Positions 42,546-53,757 of a stretch of DNA of 64,000 nucleotides are shown piece after piece. Below the pieces are notes generated by a model. The model was given only the letters and a program-made list of their open reading frames with translations, did not search any database and was not told the origin of the DNA. A program made the position numbers and the translations under genes. The DNA comes from Selaginella moellendorffii (lineage: Eukaryota > Streptophyta > Lycopodiopsida > Selaginellales > Selaginellaceae). The stretch's first letter is position 1. Each line of letters starts with the position of its first letter. The stretch covers positions 1,409,502 through 1,473,501 of the forward strand of contig NW_003314299.1 of NCBI RefSeq assembly GCF_000143415.4, in the 5' to 3' direction.

Positions 42546-43730
42546 TCACGTCGAGGAATCCATGGGCTCCTGCTCGTCGCGCACAAACCCCCGGATCTTG
42601 TCCATCACCCGGTAGTACTGCTCGGTGTTTGGAAAGATGAAGAAACCCACCGGCGTGTCCTCGAGCACAAGGACCTCCACGCTCTTCCCGGATCTCTCCA
42701 TCCCCCTGGCATACCGCAGCTGCCAGTCCTGCGTCAAATCCAGCCCCGCCACCACCACCAGCGACTTTGGCACTGGAATCTCCCCGAGCACCCTCTCCGC
42801 GTCCGAGCCGGGCCCGAAAACGTTGCAAGCCGGGTGATCCCTGTCCGCCCCCTCGGGCAAGAAGAGCTTCCAATAGTAATCCCTGTCCTTGACCGTCACA
42901 AAGTACTGCCCGTCCAGCCTCCTCTCGGACGCGGTCCTCTCCACGCCGCCAAACATGGGCATCAAGAGAACGTGCCCAACGACGCGCACCGGCCAGAGCT
43001 CGTGCCGCGCGGTAGCCGCCGCAACGCCCACGTGGTGGACCATGTTACCGCCGCTGCTGTCCCCGGCTAAAAAGCACCGCGAGAGGTCGGCCCCCGGCGG
43101 TAGCCACGTGGCAGCAACGTGCCGGGCGGCTTGCAGCCGGAGCCACCGGAGCGCCGCCAGGCCGTCGCGGTACGCCGCCGGGCAGCGGTGCTCCGGCGCC
43201 CGGCGGTAGTTGACGGAGATGACCACCGCGCGGCACGTACGGCAGAGCTGGCGGCACACCATGTCGTACAGCGCGGTGTTGGCGGAGGAGTGCGCGTAGC
43301 TGCCGCCGTGGAAGTAGAAGATTATGGGCACTTTGTCGTCGCGATTTGCTTGCTCTTCTTGGGCGTAGGCGATGGCGGGGAGGAAGATCCGGGACCAAAG
43401 GCCGGAGGAGCGATCAATGGTCACGTCCATGGACGCGACGCCGTCGTGTGGGGCGAGGCTAGCGCTGGCCTTGCGATCGTGGAATTCGGCGAGGTTGCGG
43501 TTGAAGGATCCGTCGGCGCCGCGCGTGAGCATGTACTCCACCTTGAGCTTGGAGATGAGGATCCAGGTGCTGAGCGGCACCACATCCTGGAAGAAGGGAT
43601 CGCGATAAAGGAATCACGCAAGAAATCTCTCAAGAAACGAAAGAAATCTCTCAAGGAACGAAGAAATCTCTCAAGAAACTCGAAATCTCACCTTCGAGGG
43701 CTTGAGAATCGCCTTGCTACAGGAATTCAT
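42546..43730 (-). CDS. GID1: GID1-type gibberellin receptor
   Basis: Soluble nuclear/cytosolic receptor that binds GA and then DELLA proteins for SCF-mediated removal. Exons 43730-43692 (13 codons) and 43586-42546 (359 aa). The N-terminal lid DVVPLSTWILISKLKVEYM follows the intron, at the same place as in flowering-plant GID1 genes. Further motifs: GSFNRNLAEFHDRK, YFHGGSYAHSSAN, VISVNYRRAPEH, GDSSGG, MFGGVERTASE, GLDLTQDWQLRYA. The esterase His is replaced by Val (TPVGFF), the mark of the receptor branch. There is a loop insertion after ARHVAATW relative to Arabidopsis. The 105-nt intron is built from imperfect about 21-nt repeats that include the splice donor. Diverges from the RIQ-like gene. 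Confidence 0.93.
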
Positions 43731-44185
43731 CTCCAAAACCCCGCGGCGGAGCTGCTAGAACGCGCTTGGCGGCTTTCTAAATAGATCCATGGCGTGACGA
43801 TCCGAAGAGCGCGGCGAGTCCTAGGCATCCATTCGCAGCCGCGTTCCAATCCGTCGCCAATCGCGTCCCTTTGCGACCCTCACAAAGCCCCACAATTTGG
43901 ATCATCGCGCACGCCAAAACCGAGAAAATCCCCCGCTTGAATCACTCCAGCCAATCGTTCCCACAGTACTCTTGGCAGCATTGGATTCGATCGACCCCGA
44001 GTAGCTCGCCTGTAGATCTGCTAGGCCTATTGTGTTGCATCGATCTGGACGCTAGCGCCTTGTAGCCTCTATAAGCCCTAACAATGCCACCATGAAAAGA
44101 GAGGAATCTTCCATGGAATAATCTCGAATTATAGCGCTAGAGGCATGAGAGCCACACAATAGAAGGTGTGGCGGGAGAGAGGGCA
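43731..44185. promoter_or_regulatory. Divergent promoter region GID1 / RIQ-like
   Basis: 455 bp lies between the two ATGs. No strong TATA box is seen; 44060-44100 has CCCTAA and an upstream ATG. Upstream ATG codons also occur in the GID1 leader. Confidence 0.35.
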
Positions 44186-44966
44186 ATGGCCGATTCCATG
44201 GCGAAGCTCTCGTCCAATCTCGCGATGTTTCGCCCCGGCGTCGCGCTTCCTCCATCGCAATGCTGCCGGAATCGAAGATTGGTGGTGCGAGCGGCCGCTG
44301 GGACGATCGCCGGAGGAGGAGCCGGGGGATATCGTACCATCAGGAGAAGAGTAAGTGATCCAATCCACAATCCCAGAGTGAAAGTCGCGAGCAAGCGCGA
44401 TCCAATCCAGGCGCGGCGAGGGAGCAATCGATCCAGAACGATAGCGAGCGAGGAATCCATTCCATCAGCCAAGCTCGAAAGAGTGATTTTCTTTTGCTCA
44501 CGAACAGCATTCTCATGGATTGGAACTCCTGTAGGTCGCCAAGGTGCTGTCGATCGGTGACAAATCCGCCAAGTTCCGGGATAAGGCATCCGGGGACTCG
44601 CCCAACATCAAGCTCCTCTCGCGGATCGAGCAGCTCCGGCTGCTCACCAAGGCCGAGAAGGCCGGCCTCCTCTCCACGGCCGAGAACCTGGGATTCACGC
44701 TCTCCTCCATTGAGAAGCTGGGGCTCCTCTCCAAGGCCGAGGATCTGGGCGTCCTGTCCGCCGCCACGGATCCATCCACGCCCGGCGCGCTCCTCACCAC
44801 CGCGCTCGCATTGCTCCTCCTCGGCCCGGCCTTCGTCTACTTCGTCCCGGAGAACTCGGTGCCGCTCGTCGTGCTCCAGGCCGTGGTGGCGGCGGTGTCC
44901 GTGCTGGGAGGATCGGCCGCGTTCGCGGCATCGAATTTCGTGGCCACGATCCAAGCCGCGAAGTGA
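44186..44966 (+). CDS. RIQ: RIQ-like thylakoid protein (DUF1118)
   Basis: Grana-associated protein; Arabidopsis RIQ1/RIQ2 affect grana stacking, LHCII organisation and NPQ. Exons 44186-44350 and 44535-44966 (198 aa). The first exon is a Ser/Arg-rich chloroplast transit peptide ending near VVRAAAG. The mature part carries the repeated LLSKAE/LGLLS-type units ([29 protein letters not shown]) typical of DUF1118, then two hydrophobic segments ([18 protein letters not shown] and [13 protein letters not shown]) that would span the thylakoid membrane. Which of RIQ1 or RIQ2 it matches cannot be told. Confidence 0.87.
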
Positions 44967-45066
44967 AATAGATTCCCAAGGGAATCCCAAAAACGAAAAT
45001 TAGGGTTCTTCGGATAAACCCTAGATAGGATTGTAATGGAGGTCCAATGGCGATGAGCGCGCTCCC

Positions 45067-46812
45067 ATGGCGCCCTGGCCGATTCCATGGCTCGGCCGCC
45101 TCCTCTGGCGCTCCGATCCAGCCGGTGGCGACGGCGATTTGGCCGCGATCGCGGAGTCCACGCGCAGATTTGTCACGCTGCTCAAGGCGCCGGCTATTCA
45201 ATCGACGAGGGCACCGCCAGGTCTGGTCTATTTGCTCGCATCCGAGGCTCTTTCCGAGCGATCGGCGCTGGATGCCGCGGAGGTCGTGCGCGCGATTAAG
45301 CCGGGAGCGGTGGTAGCACAGGTAGGAAATGGAGATCTCGCGGGTCTTCGGTCGGAGGAGGAGAGTGGCAAGGAGAGGATTCCAACGAGTTCTCTGGCGG
45401 TGATCGGGGCTTGTTTCTTAGATAGCTCGCAGCGCAAAAGCTTCGATAGCAAGGCAGGGGTGGAAGTTTTGCGGTCCATCTTTGGAACTACGTATCACGG
45501 TCCGGCTCTTAGCGCTAAGAACGCTGCGAGGGAGGCTAGGTGTGCGTTTCTTTTCCTCGAGACGCCGAGCACAGGGAAGAACGATGCGGGAAAGAGTGAC
45601 GCTGGGCGGATTCGCTTCGGGCAAATGGTGGTCACGCCAGAGATTGCTGCTAGAGTCTACGATGCATCCTCGAGTTTCCAGGGACTAAGTTTGTGCCAGA
45701 GTTTGAGAAGCGGTGATGAGATCGTTAGACATCATGGCGACTCGCGCGAGTTTCCGGCCTATGCTTCGTCGTTCTACGCTCTCCTGGTCGATCTACACGA
45801 CGCGTACCGCGAGCTCCCGGGGATGAACACGGCACTGGCGCATGCACGGAGTTTGCTCTTTGACGTTGAGCAGGGAAGGCCTGTGGATCAAACCGAGCTC
45901 GCCGGGGCTCAAAAGTTTCGCCTCGCGGTGGAGGGTCTTCGGATCGCACTCGCTGCCGCCGGTTCTCGATCCGACAGTAGCACCAGACGCTTCCGGAAAG
46001 CTCCAAAGTTTGAGGAGATGTCCGGCGCGGATCAAGGTGACGTTCTTCTCGCCCAGGCCCTCCAGGAGCAAGCGAGAGCTCACGGCTCGGTGGTGGCGGT
46101 GGTGGACGCGAGCAGCATAGCCGGTATTCGCCGGCAGTGGAACACGGCCGTGGCTCCGGACGTCCGAGACCGTGCCCGTGAGTGCTTCGTAGTGGAATTC
46201 GACAAAGTTGGCGATGATGATGGTGACGAAAACTTAGAGAAGAAGATAGTTGGCTCCGGTGGTGCTGTGGCCGTGGTCGGGATCGCCTCGCTCCCCTGGT
46301 GGGCTTCTGCGACGACTCCCTTCACCAAGGTTCTAGTTCTCAAGGCCCCGGCCTTCGTCAAGCTCGGGCTCGTTCAGATCAAGAGAAACGCGACGGTTGT
46401 CATCGCAAAGTCGGTCACTCCGCTCCTCACGCCAGGCAAGGCTTTCTCGGCGGTGGTGAAATCGGCTGCCAGTGCCGGGAAGGCTCGAGCCGCTGCTCAT
46501 AGCGTGGTGGCTACTGCCGAGCGAGCGACGCTATCGGCGATTCGAACAGCGTTTTACTGCTTGATGAGGAAGAAGCAAGGGATGTCGAGTGGTGGAAGGC
46601 CATGGCTGGTGCTGGGAGGAAGTGTAGCGGCTGGTGCTGGGATTTTGTGGAGCGGTGACAGGCTTGAGTCGGCCATCGAGGTGGCTCCGGCGGCTCCGAG
46701 CGTGGCTCGCTTGGGACGTGGTTTGGAAAACTTGGAGAGAGCTTCCAGGTCGTTAAGCGAGAGCCAGCCACAGCGTGTATGGGAGGATTTGTACAAAGTG
46801 CTTCACAAGTAA
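45067..46812 (+). CDS. TraB/PrgY-related protein
   Basis: Intronless, 581 aa. PPGLVYLLASEALSERSALDA then VRAIKPGAVVAQVGNGDLAGL has the pattern of the TraB N-terminal block (VYLVGTAHVS ... VRRVIREVKPDVVAVEL). GSVVAVVDASSIAGIRRQW matches its later VVAVVGAGHxPGI block. The conserved GTAH His and the ELxxxR acid are not retained, so any catalytic role of TraB proteins is doubtful. The C-terminal part has a basic Ala-rich region and a hydrophobic stretch (PWLVLGGSVAAGAGILW) that may anchor it in a membrane. The N-terminus is rich in Trp/Pro/Arg; organelle targeting is possible but unproven. It converges on the Rab gene with 148 bp between stops. Confidence 0.6.
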   Translation: MAPWPIPWLGRLLWRSDPAGGDGDLAAIAESTRRFVTLLKAPAIQSTRAPPGLVYLLASEALSERSALDAAEVVRAIKPGAVVAQVGNGDLAGLRSEEESGKERIPTSSLAVIGACFLDSSQRKSFDSKAGVEVLRSIFGTTYHGPALSAKNAAREARCAFLFLETPSTGKNDAGKSDAGRIRFGQMVVTPEIAARVYDASSSFQGLSLCQSLRSGDEIVRHHGDSREFPAYASSFYALLVDLHDAYRELPGMNTALAHARSLLFDVEQGRPVDQTELAGAQKFRLAVEGLRIALAAAGSRSDSSTRRFRKAPKFEEMSGADQGDVLLAQALQEQARAHGSVVAVVDASSIAGIRRQWNTAVAPDVRDRARECFVVEFDKVGDDDGDENLEKKIVGSGGAVAVVGIASLPWWASATTPFTKVLVLKAPAFVKLGLVQIKRNATVVIAKSVTPLLTPGKAFSAVVKSAASAGKARAAAHSVVATAERATLSAIRTAFYCLMRKKQGMSSGGRPWLVLGGSVAAGAGILWSGDRLESAIEVAPAAPSVARLGRGLENLERASRSLSESQPQRVWEDLYKVLHK

Positions 46813-46960
46813 GTCAGGGAGTTTTGTTTATCACTCTGGACAGGTTGATTGATCGGAACATTGGATGAAGTAAGTTTATTTGCAAAGAATTCTTTTCAGC
46901 GTAGCTAACAAGTCGAAATGTTCTCTCCAGAATTTACAACTTTACAAAGCGCGGAGGTGC

Positions 46961-48011
46961 TCAAGAACAGCAGTTTGGCTTGTGCTGCAAAACCTGTCCT
47001 CTGAGTGGGATTGTGGTGGGCTTTGCAGAGCTCATCGACGGCTGGCTCGCCATTCTACACAGGAAAGAAGAGAAAACGAGAAAAAGAAAGAGAGAAGATC
47101 AACACCAACGTACCTGTTTTTGATCTCGGCAGCCATGGTCATGAAAGCTTGCTCAACGTTGGTAGCATTCTTGGCGCTGGTCTCTAGAAACGGGATTCCA
47201 ATCTCATCCGCAAAGGCCTGTCACGAAGAAAGATTTTTACTTTGTACAGTAGACGGAAAGAATAAGAGATTTTGTCACCTTGGCAGTTTGGTAATCCACG
47301 ACTTTCTTCGCAGTTAGATCGCACTTGTTGCCGACGAGAAGCTTGTTTACGTTCTCGCTCGCGTAGCGATCGATCTCGTTGAGCCATTGCTTGACGTTGT
47401 TGAAGCTTTCCTGGTCGGTCACGTCATAGACAACCTGAGAAAACAAAGAGTCGAGAAGATAAGAACTTGCAAGGAAAGACTGGAAAGAACTAGGAACAAA
47501 TCGAGAACTTTGGAAAAGAATCGAGAAGGATCTGGCAAGAAACAAGAGAACTTACGATGATCCCATGAGCTCCCCTGTAATAGCTGCTCGTGATCGTTCT
47601 AAAACGTTCTTGGCCAGCCGTGTCCCACTGAGAGATGGAAGAACATAAGCGAAGAAGTAAAGTTCTTTCTGGCTTACAATTTGGAGCTTGATCGTCTTCC
47701 CATCCAGCTCCACGGTGCGAATTTTCTGAGAAAAGTTTTCCAGAATGAAATAACAAGGAATCCTCTCATACATACGAAGTCTACTCCAATCGTACTGATG
47801 TAGCTCTCCAGGTAAGAATCGTCCTGTGCCACAATCCATCCCCATTCAGAAGCATTCGCGAGAATATGAGCTTACAGCGAATCTCAGAAGCAAGCACGAC
47901 TTTCCAACACCAGAATCCCCGATCAGCAACAGCTTGAACAAATAGTCACTGCGATTCAAGATCAGAATCCTCGAACAGAAAGGAAGAAATTGCTTACTAC
48001 TCGGGATTCAT
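46961..48011 (-). CDS. RABD: Rab1/RABD small GTPase
   Basis: ER-to-Golgi trafficking GTPase. Eight exons: 48011-47998, 47948-47876, 47823-47776, 47725-47678, 47627-47556, 47434-47279, 47217-47114, 47054-46961 (202 aa), all phases consistent. It starts [21 protein letters not shown]-loop GDSGVGKSC, effector loop [41 protein letters not shown] and ETSAKN are all intact. The C-terminus ends CCS, a dual-Cys geranylgeranylation site. The sequence is close to RABD2 of flowering plants, differing mainly in the last 30 residues. The first exon is only 14 nt. Confidence 0.95.
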
Positions 48012-48910
48012 GATCAGAAGCGCGGCCCCAAAATGCAGTGAAACGAGGAACCCTAAACTCAAAAGCAACCGATTTAAGCAGATGTTTTTAAACATGTTAT
48101 AATTAATTTATAAGTGTAAAACAGATTAAGGAATTGCAAAGTTTGGAGAAAAACAAACACAGTAACGTTTAAAAGAAGGACCGAAAGAAAATCAAACCAG
48201 GTGATGGCCATTGATTCGGTCAATGGCCATTAGACACTCATCCAACAGTACTCTATACCACACATTGCACCCTTCACATAGAATTTCCCAATTTCTTAAG
48301 ATCGGTTAACCCATGTCTAATTGCTGTTCATATGGAACTTTCTTCCACTTCAATCTTCAAATTTCTCATTTGAAAACTTATTACTACCACCAAGATCTAC
48401 ACTAGGGCCATTACCAATAGCAATTTTTTTTGAAACTTCCAACCTTCATAGCAACTTTAACTTTTCTCTCCATAACAATTCATCTAGTGAGCATCACTTC
48501 CCAAAGCAAGATAAGAAGCCTGGGAGGTTCACCACAAGACTTGAGCCGTGAAAAAAGCTATTATACTGAGTGCACGTTGCAACCAGTACATGTGTGTGGT
48601 AGTCGTAAGAAGGATCTGTACAGGACCGGAGGAAGCCACCACTGTTTTTGGTTGTAATTGCGGCTGAACATAAGAAAAAGAAGAGAAGAAGGAAGTACCT
48701 CATAGCTTGAGATGATGGTTCACATGTTAATTATATATCAGTCGTGCACTTGCCAAATGTGACGAATTTCCAAAACATGCTACTATTCCTTAATTCCTTC
48801 TAGAAACTATCAAGGCTTATGAACTTTGAAACAAATGGTCACTGGCAGAATACACAAGCTACCTGTTGGACGATGAAGTTTTCTAGAAGTGCACTCCAGG
48901 ATGGTTATAG
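48012..48910. other. Intergenic region
   Basis: No gene recognised. Parts of 48480-48650 resemble 49735-49865 (GTGAGCATC.CTTCC..., GTAAGAAGGAT..., GGAAGCCACC), so this spacer shares an older duplication with the sequence further right. Confidence 0.45.
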
Positions 48911-49395
48911 TCATGAAGTTCCATGAGAATTCTTTCCTTCTCGGAGGAAAAATGGGCCTTCCAGCTGAAACTTTAGTGCCCTCTCGGCATTCTTGAGACT
49001 CTTATTCGAGAAATCCTGCTCGGAGCCAAGCCTCAGGTCGATTAGACAGCTCTGCGATCCTGTCTGCCCTCCCAGAACTCCGCTACTCAACTCGACTATC
49101 TCAATTTTCCATGGATTTTCGTCACTTGCTGCCACTCAATGATCCGAAGATCTCTAGCGAACGCGCGCATACGCTGCTGGGCTGCTCTATGGTTGCAACG
49201 CCCCCAACTTGCCGGGGATTGGGAGCCAAGGTGGCGGCCATGGTGGTGAGCCAGCAGGCGGTGCGGCTGAGACACGAGGACCAGCTCGCCATGGAGTTTG
49301 CGCTCCAGCAACAGCAGCAACAAGCATCGCTGCCGGAGCTCACGTCAGGAATGGTGATCTTGAGTCTGGAACTAGCGCCAATTTGTAGCATTCTC
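48911..49395. pseudogene. Rearranged partial copy of the pfkB kinase 3' region
   Basis: Two pieces in opposite orientation. 48911-49135 on the minus strand encodes AASDENPWKIEIVEL, like the sequence downstream of the kinase at about 50240-50290. 49185-49395 on the plus strand copies the kinase C-terminus (CCAACTTGCCGGGGATTGG ... GAGTTTGCGCTCCAGCAACA ... GGAATGGTGATCTTGAGTC), with frame changes. An inversion has joined them; the catalytic part is absent. Confidence 0.75.
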
Positions 49396-50208
49396 TCATT
49401 CAATGAGTAAATCTTTATCTCGAGGAAGAGTTCCATCCAAGAATATGGATAGCAATCAGGGAAGAAAATGCAAAGCACTGGAGAATAATAATACATGCTT
49501 TTTGGGTTAATATGTTATGGCATCACTTCCAATCACCAGCTTGGTCATCTTGATAACTTGAGCTTTTTGCAGTCAAGAATTTCACAAAGAGGTGTAAGAA
49601 AAAAAATATGCGCGAGAGAGATGATTACAACAATAAAATTCATTCATATCACTATTTAATCTGAAGAAGTCAACACAATCACACATTTCAGCAGTACTAC
49701 GTTTGCTTTCCAATCATTATCTCTCCAGTTCATGAGATTGTGAGCATCGCTTCCTGAGCAAGAGTAAGATTGGAAGGCCGTAACACTTTAGCTATAGGGA
49801 CGGCCATTTTCCCAGAGTCTTTGTGTTGTCGTCATAAGAAGGATATTTGCAAGACCTGATGAAGCCACCCGAACAGAAGGAAAAAAAAATGAAAAGAGAA
49901 GAAAGTAATCTTGACTGTCTTATATACTAGGATTGGAGTGGATCGAAGTTTACCAGCCATTAGATTGTGCACGCCAAATGTGATGAATCTCCAAAAGCTC
50001 CATTCCACGTATGATATAGACTTTTAATAAACCATCAAAGCTAGCTTCTTGGCTTGTTCTCTGCACTTAGAAACAAATGGTCAGTCAAAATCCCTGCTTC
50101 GCGCTAAAGGATCCACTGTTACACGGCAGAGCTTTCGAAAGCAAGACGGCAAATAGTCATAAAGCTTATTTTCGTAGGAAAACGCCAAGCCTCAAATCGA
50201 TTAGACAG
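49396..50208. other. Spacer between the kinase fragment and the kinase gene
   Basis: No gene recognised; contains the segment 49735-49865 that resembles 48480-48650. Confidence 0.4.
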
Positions 50209-50449
50209 CTATGCTGCGCGATTGTAGTCATGCTTCTGCAAAGCAACCATCTCGATTTTCCATGGATCTTCGTCACTGGCTGCCACTTCTATTCCGAAAG
50301 AAGCAGCTGCTTGCTTGGCAGCTTTCAACCAGCCTGGACTTGCTAAACTGCTGGTTTCATCGCAATTGAAACCTAGCTGGGCTGAGTAGCATCCTTGGCG
50401 AGCTGGATCAAAAGAGAGGTCAGCTCTCAAAGACTTACTCAATGAGTTG
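50209..50449 (-). other. Conserved segment just downstream of the pfkB kinase stop
   Basis: An open frame continues through the kinase 3' end in another phase and reads LRADLSFDPARQGCYSAQ, ETSSLASPGWLKAAKQAAASF, EVAASDEDPWKIEMVAL. The same end occurs in the fragment at 48911-49135 with conservative changes (AASDENPWKIEIVEL). It may be an alternative C-terminus, a decayed neighbouring gene or a 3' UTR; a 45-nt GT-AG segment lies over the kinase stop but does not obviously give the right phase. Confidence 0.35.
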
Positions 50450-52172
50450 CTAAAAATTGGCGCCAGTTCCGGACTCAAGATCACCATTCCTGACCTTGAG
50501 CTCCGGCGGCGATGCTTGCTGCTGCTGTTGCTGGAGCGCAAACTCCATGGCGAGCTGGTTCGCGTCCTCGTGCCTCAGCCGTGCTCCCTGCTGGCTCACC
50601 ACCATTGCCGCCACCTTGGCCGCCAAGCTCCCAATCCCCCGCAAGTTGGGGGCGTTGCACAGCAGCCCATAGAGCAGCCCGGCAGCGTACGCGTCCCCGG
50701 CACCGCAAGTGTCCACAGGCTTGCAGCGTCGCGATGGAGGGACGTAGACGACCGAGCCCGCCAGAGCGATGTACGATCCTCTCGCGCCGTCGGTCACCGA
50801 CACGAGCTTGCAGTAGCGGCTGAGGTGCTGCGCGGCAAAGCTCGGACTCGTGCTCGATCCAAATCCACACAGAGCTCGGGCCTCGCCGCTGTTTGCAAAG
50901 AGGACGTCGGCACTGGATTCCATCACGTCCCTGGGGAGAAGGAAACAAGCTCTCGGTGAGAAAGAGAGGAAAAGAGTGATTCTTTTGTGTACCAGAATTG
51001 ATCGCGATGACGAGATATGCACGAGACGTCGCTGGCAGTGAGGGCGACGAGAACGTTGGCCTTGCGAGCCTCCTGGCAAGCTCGAGAGAGAGCCTGGATT
51101 GTTTGGGGGATCTCCCAGAGGTAGCCTTCCACCACCAGGAGCCTCGAGGCGGAGAGAGCTTTGGCGAGGACTTGGTCGTACTCAATCACCGAGGACATGC
51201 CCTGTGGTTTCAAGGATCTAACAACAAAAAAAACATGGTTCTTTGTTTTTTCACCTGGTAGGAAAGCATAGTTCGCTGGGCATCCGGTGTTGTGAGAACG
51301 ATCACTGTTCCAGTCGTGCCCCTGACCATCGGGGATGATAGAAAGTGTACGTTGGCACGTAAGAGCTTTGTTCTGACGAAGAAAACCCACACAACAGTGA
51401 GTGAGAGATAAAAATCGAGCACGAAGAACTTACCTGTAAAAATCGCCTAATGGATCTTTGCCGACGCTACCAGTCATGGCTACGTTGATCCTTCCCATCC
51501 CGAGCCTCGCTAATGCGACGAGTGTGTTCGAGAGAGAGCCTCCAGCCGAGACTTTGTAGCTCCGGCCGTCGAGAGCCTGTAGAACCTTGCCTCGTTGCTC
51601 GTGGTCGATAACGGTTCTCACTCCTTTCTCTAGTTGCAGCCTCTCGAGAGCGTCATTGCCAACCATAGCAGAGCAATCCACCTACATAGAAAAAAAGAGA
51701 ACATGAGAAAAAGGATAACAATAGCAAGAATTCTATGAAGTGTATAGAAAACTACGCGAATGGATAGCAATCACAGGGAAGAGAATGCGTACGCCAATGG
51801 ATAGGGAAGAAAAGGTGTAGCACTGGAGAAAAGAAGCATTGGGAACTTCAAGAAAGAAACAAACCAAGCATGCTTAAACCCTAGCAAAACCCTGGCAATG
51901 CCGCTTACCATAGCTTGTCCCAATCCCACCACGTCCCATTGCGATGGCACCGCCGTCTCTGGAACTCCATACGGCTGATCGCCATCCTCCGCGCCGCCGC
52001 TACGGCACAATCCGCCCATTCTCGACCGCCGCAGGCTCAACCCCAAATCTTTGCGCTGCTTACATTGCCACCGCCTCCAGCCAAACAGCGATTGCCTCCT
52101 TGATGGCAATGGCGACGACGAATTCCCTGCTGCGGCCAAGCAGCTAGGATTGCTCTCGCACGCCACCGCCAT
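50450..52172 (-). CDS. NARA5: pfkB-family sugar kinase, NARA5-like, plastid
   Basis: Ribokinase-fold protein; Arabidopsis NARA5 is needed for plastid gene expression and Rubisco accumulation. Exons 52172-51909, 51681-51434, 51372-51255, 51201-50993, 50930-50450 (439 aa). The first about 70 residues look like a chloroplast transit peptide. Core: QWDVVGLGQAMVDCSAMV, AGGSLSNTLVALARLG, MTGSVGKDPLGDFYR, GTTGTVIVLTTPDAQRTML, LVVEGYLWEIP, TASDVSC, VSVTDGARGSY and the catalytic PVDTCGAGDAYAAGLL with the conserved Asp. The C-terminus has a poly-Gln run (six Gln) and a short tail. The family assignment is from memory of sequence patterns; another pfkB subgroup is possible. Confidence 0.83.
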
Positions 52173-52507
52173 TCTTTCCCCTCCCTTTAAAGCCTATCCT
52201 CCATCGCAGTCCCTTTGAAAACCTAAAGCCCTTGCAGCGCGAAGTAAAGGCAATCTTCTCCAAGAACACAAACACCAGCTTATCCGCGTGGCAGGCCGTT
52301 TGGAATTCCGCCAATGACATGGACGGGAAACGTCCACGTCGCCAGCCCTAATTAAAGTGCCCTAGATTCATCGAATCTTTTAAATTTAAACCTTTTCGCG
52401 GCAAATCGTGTTGTAGTAATCAATTCTATCTTTTTCGCGTATGGAAACGACTAGGACGATTCGTGACCGAGCGCGATCGATCGATCTATTCACATAGTTC
52501 TCTCTTA
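52173..52507. promoter_or_regulatory. Promoter of the pfkB kinase and 3' flank of the PSB33-like gene
   Basis: 335 bp. It contains ACGTCCACGTCGCC near 52330, two ACGT cores, and CCCTAA/CCCTAG words close by. No gene. Confidence 0.35.
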
Positions 52508-53757
52508 TCACTTGAAGAACTGGTAGAGGAAATCGAGGAATCCCGTTCCTCGCAAGAACCCTTTGCCAGTGACGAGCTCGAAAACTAGCAGCACCGAGAA
52601 GCCCATCATCGCCGCCCTGCCGTTTGTGATCTCGTTCTCCGGCGTGAATCCAAACACCCGCTTGTTTTCGTCCTCCACCACCATACGAACCTGTGGAAGA
52701 AAAGAGAGATTTCTTTTCGCCTTGGAACTTTGGAATCGAGAAAGGCTTACTTCTTCGATGTTAACATCCGAGGCTGTTCTTCCCGCGAATGTCTGTCCGC
52801 TGAAAACGATCTCGGCGGATTTCTTGTCCTCTGCCTGCTGTTGTGTGTTGATACAGATGTAGTCGCCGTCGATCTTGACGGGGTATGTGACGAGGTTTCT
52901 AGTCGGTTGGATCAGGAGCTTCATCACTGGATTCGTGGGGTACCAGTCTTTGATCTCTCCAGTCTGGAGGCTAAACGTTGATGAAGTGGAGGGACAAACA
53001 ATGCAGCCATCCTGGAACAGAGTAGCACAAGGAAGAACAAAGTTTAGAGCGACCTTTCAAGGCAAAGTCGATGTTTCTCTCTTGCAATCGTGCATGATAA
53101 AAGCTTTGCACTCTCGTAGCCTTGAAAACGTTTTTTTTTTTCTCCTCACGATGATCTGACTAGAAATTCTAGAACAAGTTACTTACATCGACAATGCAGT
53201 GCATCACTTTCTCTTCTCTCTCTCTCTCTCTCGATCATCCCTGAAAGATAACTCTTTGACTAATTTCTATGCTATGATCGATGCAAATGGAACGCAAGGA
53301 AGCCTCGCTCGCTATCTAGAATGCTTTCCACCAATGCATAGATACTTACTGGTGTGAGCTTCGCATTGATCAATCCCTCGCTATACGCGCCCTCCGCCGG
53401 CGATTTGTTCTCCACAGCGTACACATCGTTCTTGTACCACAGCAGCAAGATCGTCTCATTCTCCTGCCTCACAAGCCTCCTCTCTCCTCTCGGCAGAGTC
53501 GCGAATGGAACCACCGGTATCCAGCTCCCAGCATCCCCATCTTCTTCCTCCTCGGACGAATCGGGCGTTGTCGCGGTCGTAATCTCGCTGCTGCTGCTAC
53601 ATTTCAAGAATCCAGCCCTCAATCCACCGCATTTGCCACCGATTTGCTGCCACAGAGCTGCTCTCGATGCGCAAAATCGGCCCGCGCCGCCGCAAGAGAG
53701 TGGAGGCGTCCGGGAGAGATTGGGAAGAGGATTCAGACCTATCGCAGCGGTCGCCAT
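52508..53757 (-). CDS. PSB33: PSB33/LIL8-like thylakoid protein (Rieske-like plus LHC-like helix)
   Basis: In Arabidopsis PSB33 helps keep photosystem II functional under fluctuating light. Exons 53757-53350, 53011-52751, 52690-52508 (283 aa). There is a transit-peptide-like N-terminus (Ser/Arg/Gly, to about residue 60). Then a Rieske-type fold: VVPFATLPRGERRLVRQENE, ILLLWYKNDVYAVENKSPAEG, DGCIVCPSTSSTFSLQTGEI and NPVMKLLI; the CxH...CxxH iron-sulfur ligands are absent. A light-harvesting-like segment follows: FTPENEITNGRAAMMGFSVL, with the Glu and Asn-Gly-Arg typical of chlorophyll-binding helices, and a hydrophobic stretch to FLDFLYQFFK. Head to head with the CPSF73-II gene. Confidence 0.87.

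Noticed and set aside
43119-43784. Plus-strand 221-codon frame
   Set aside because: Antisense of GID1.
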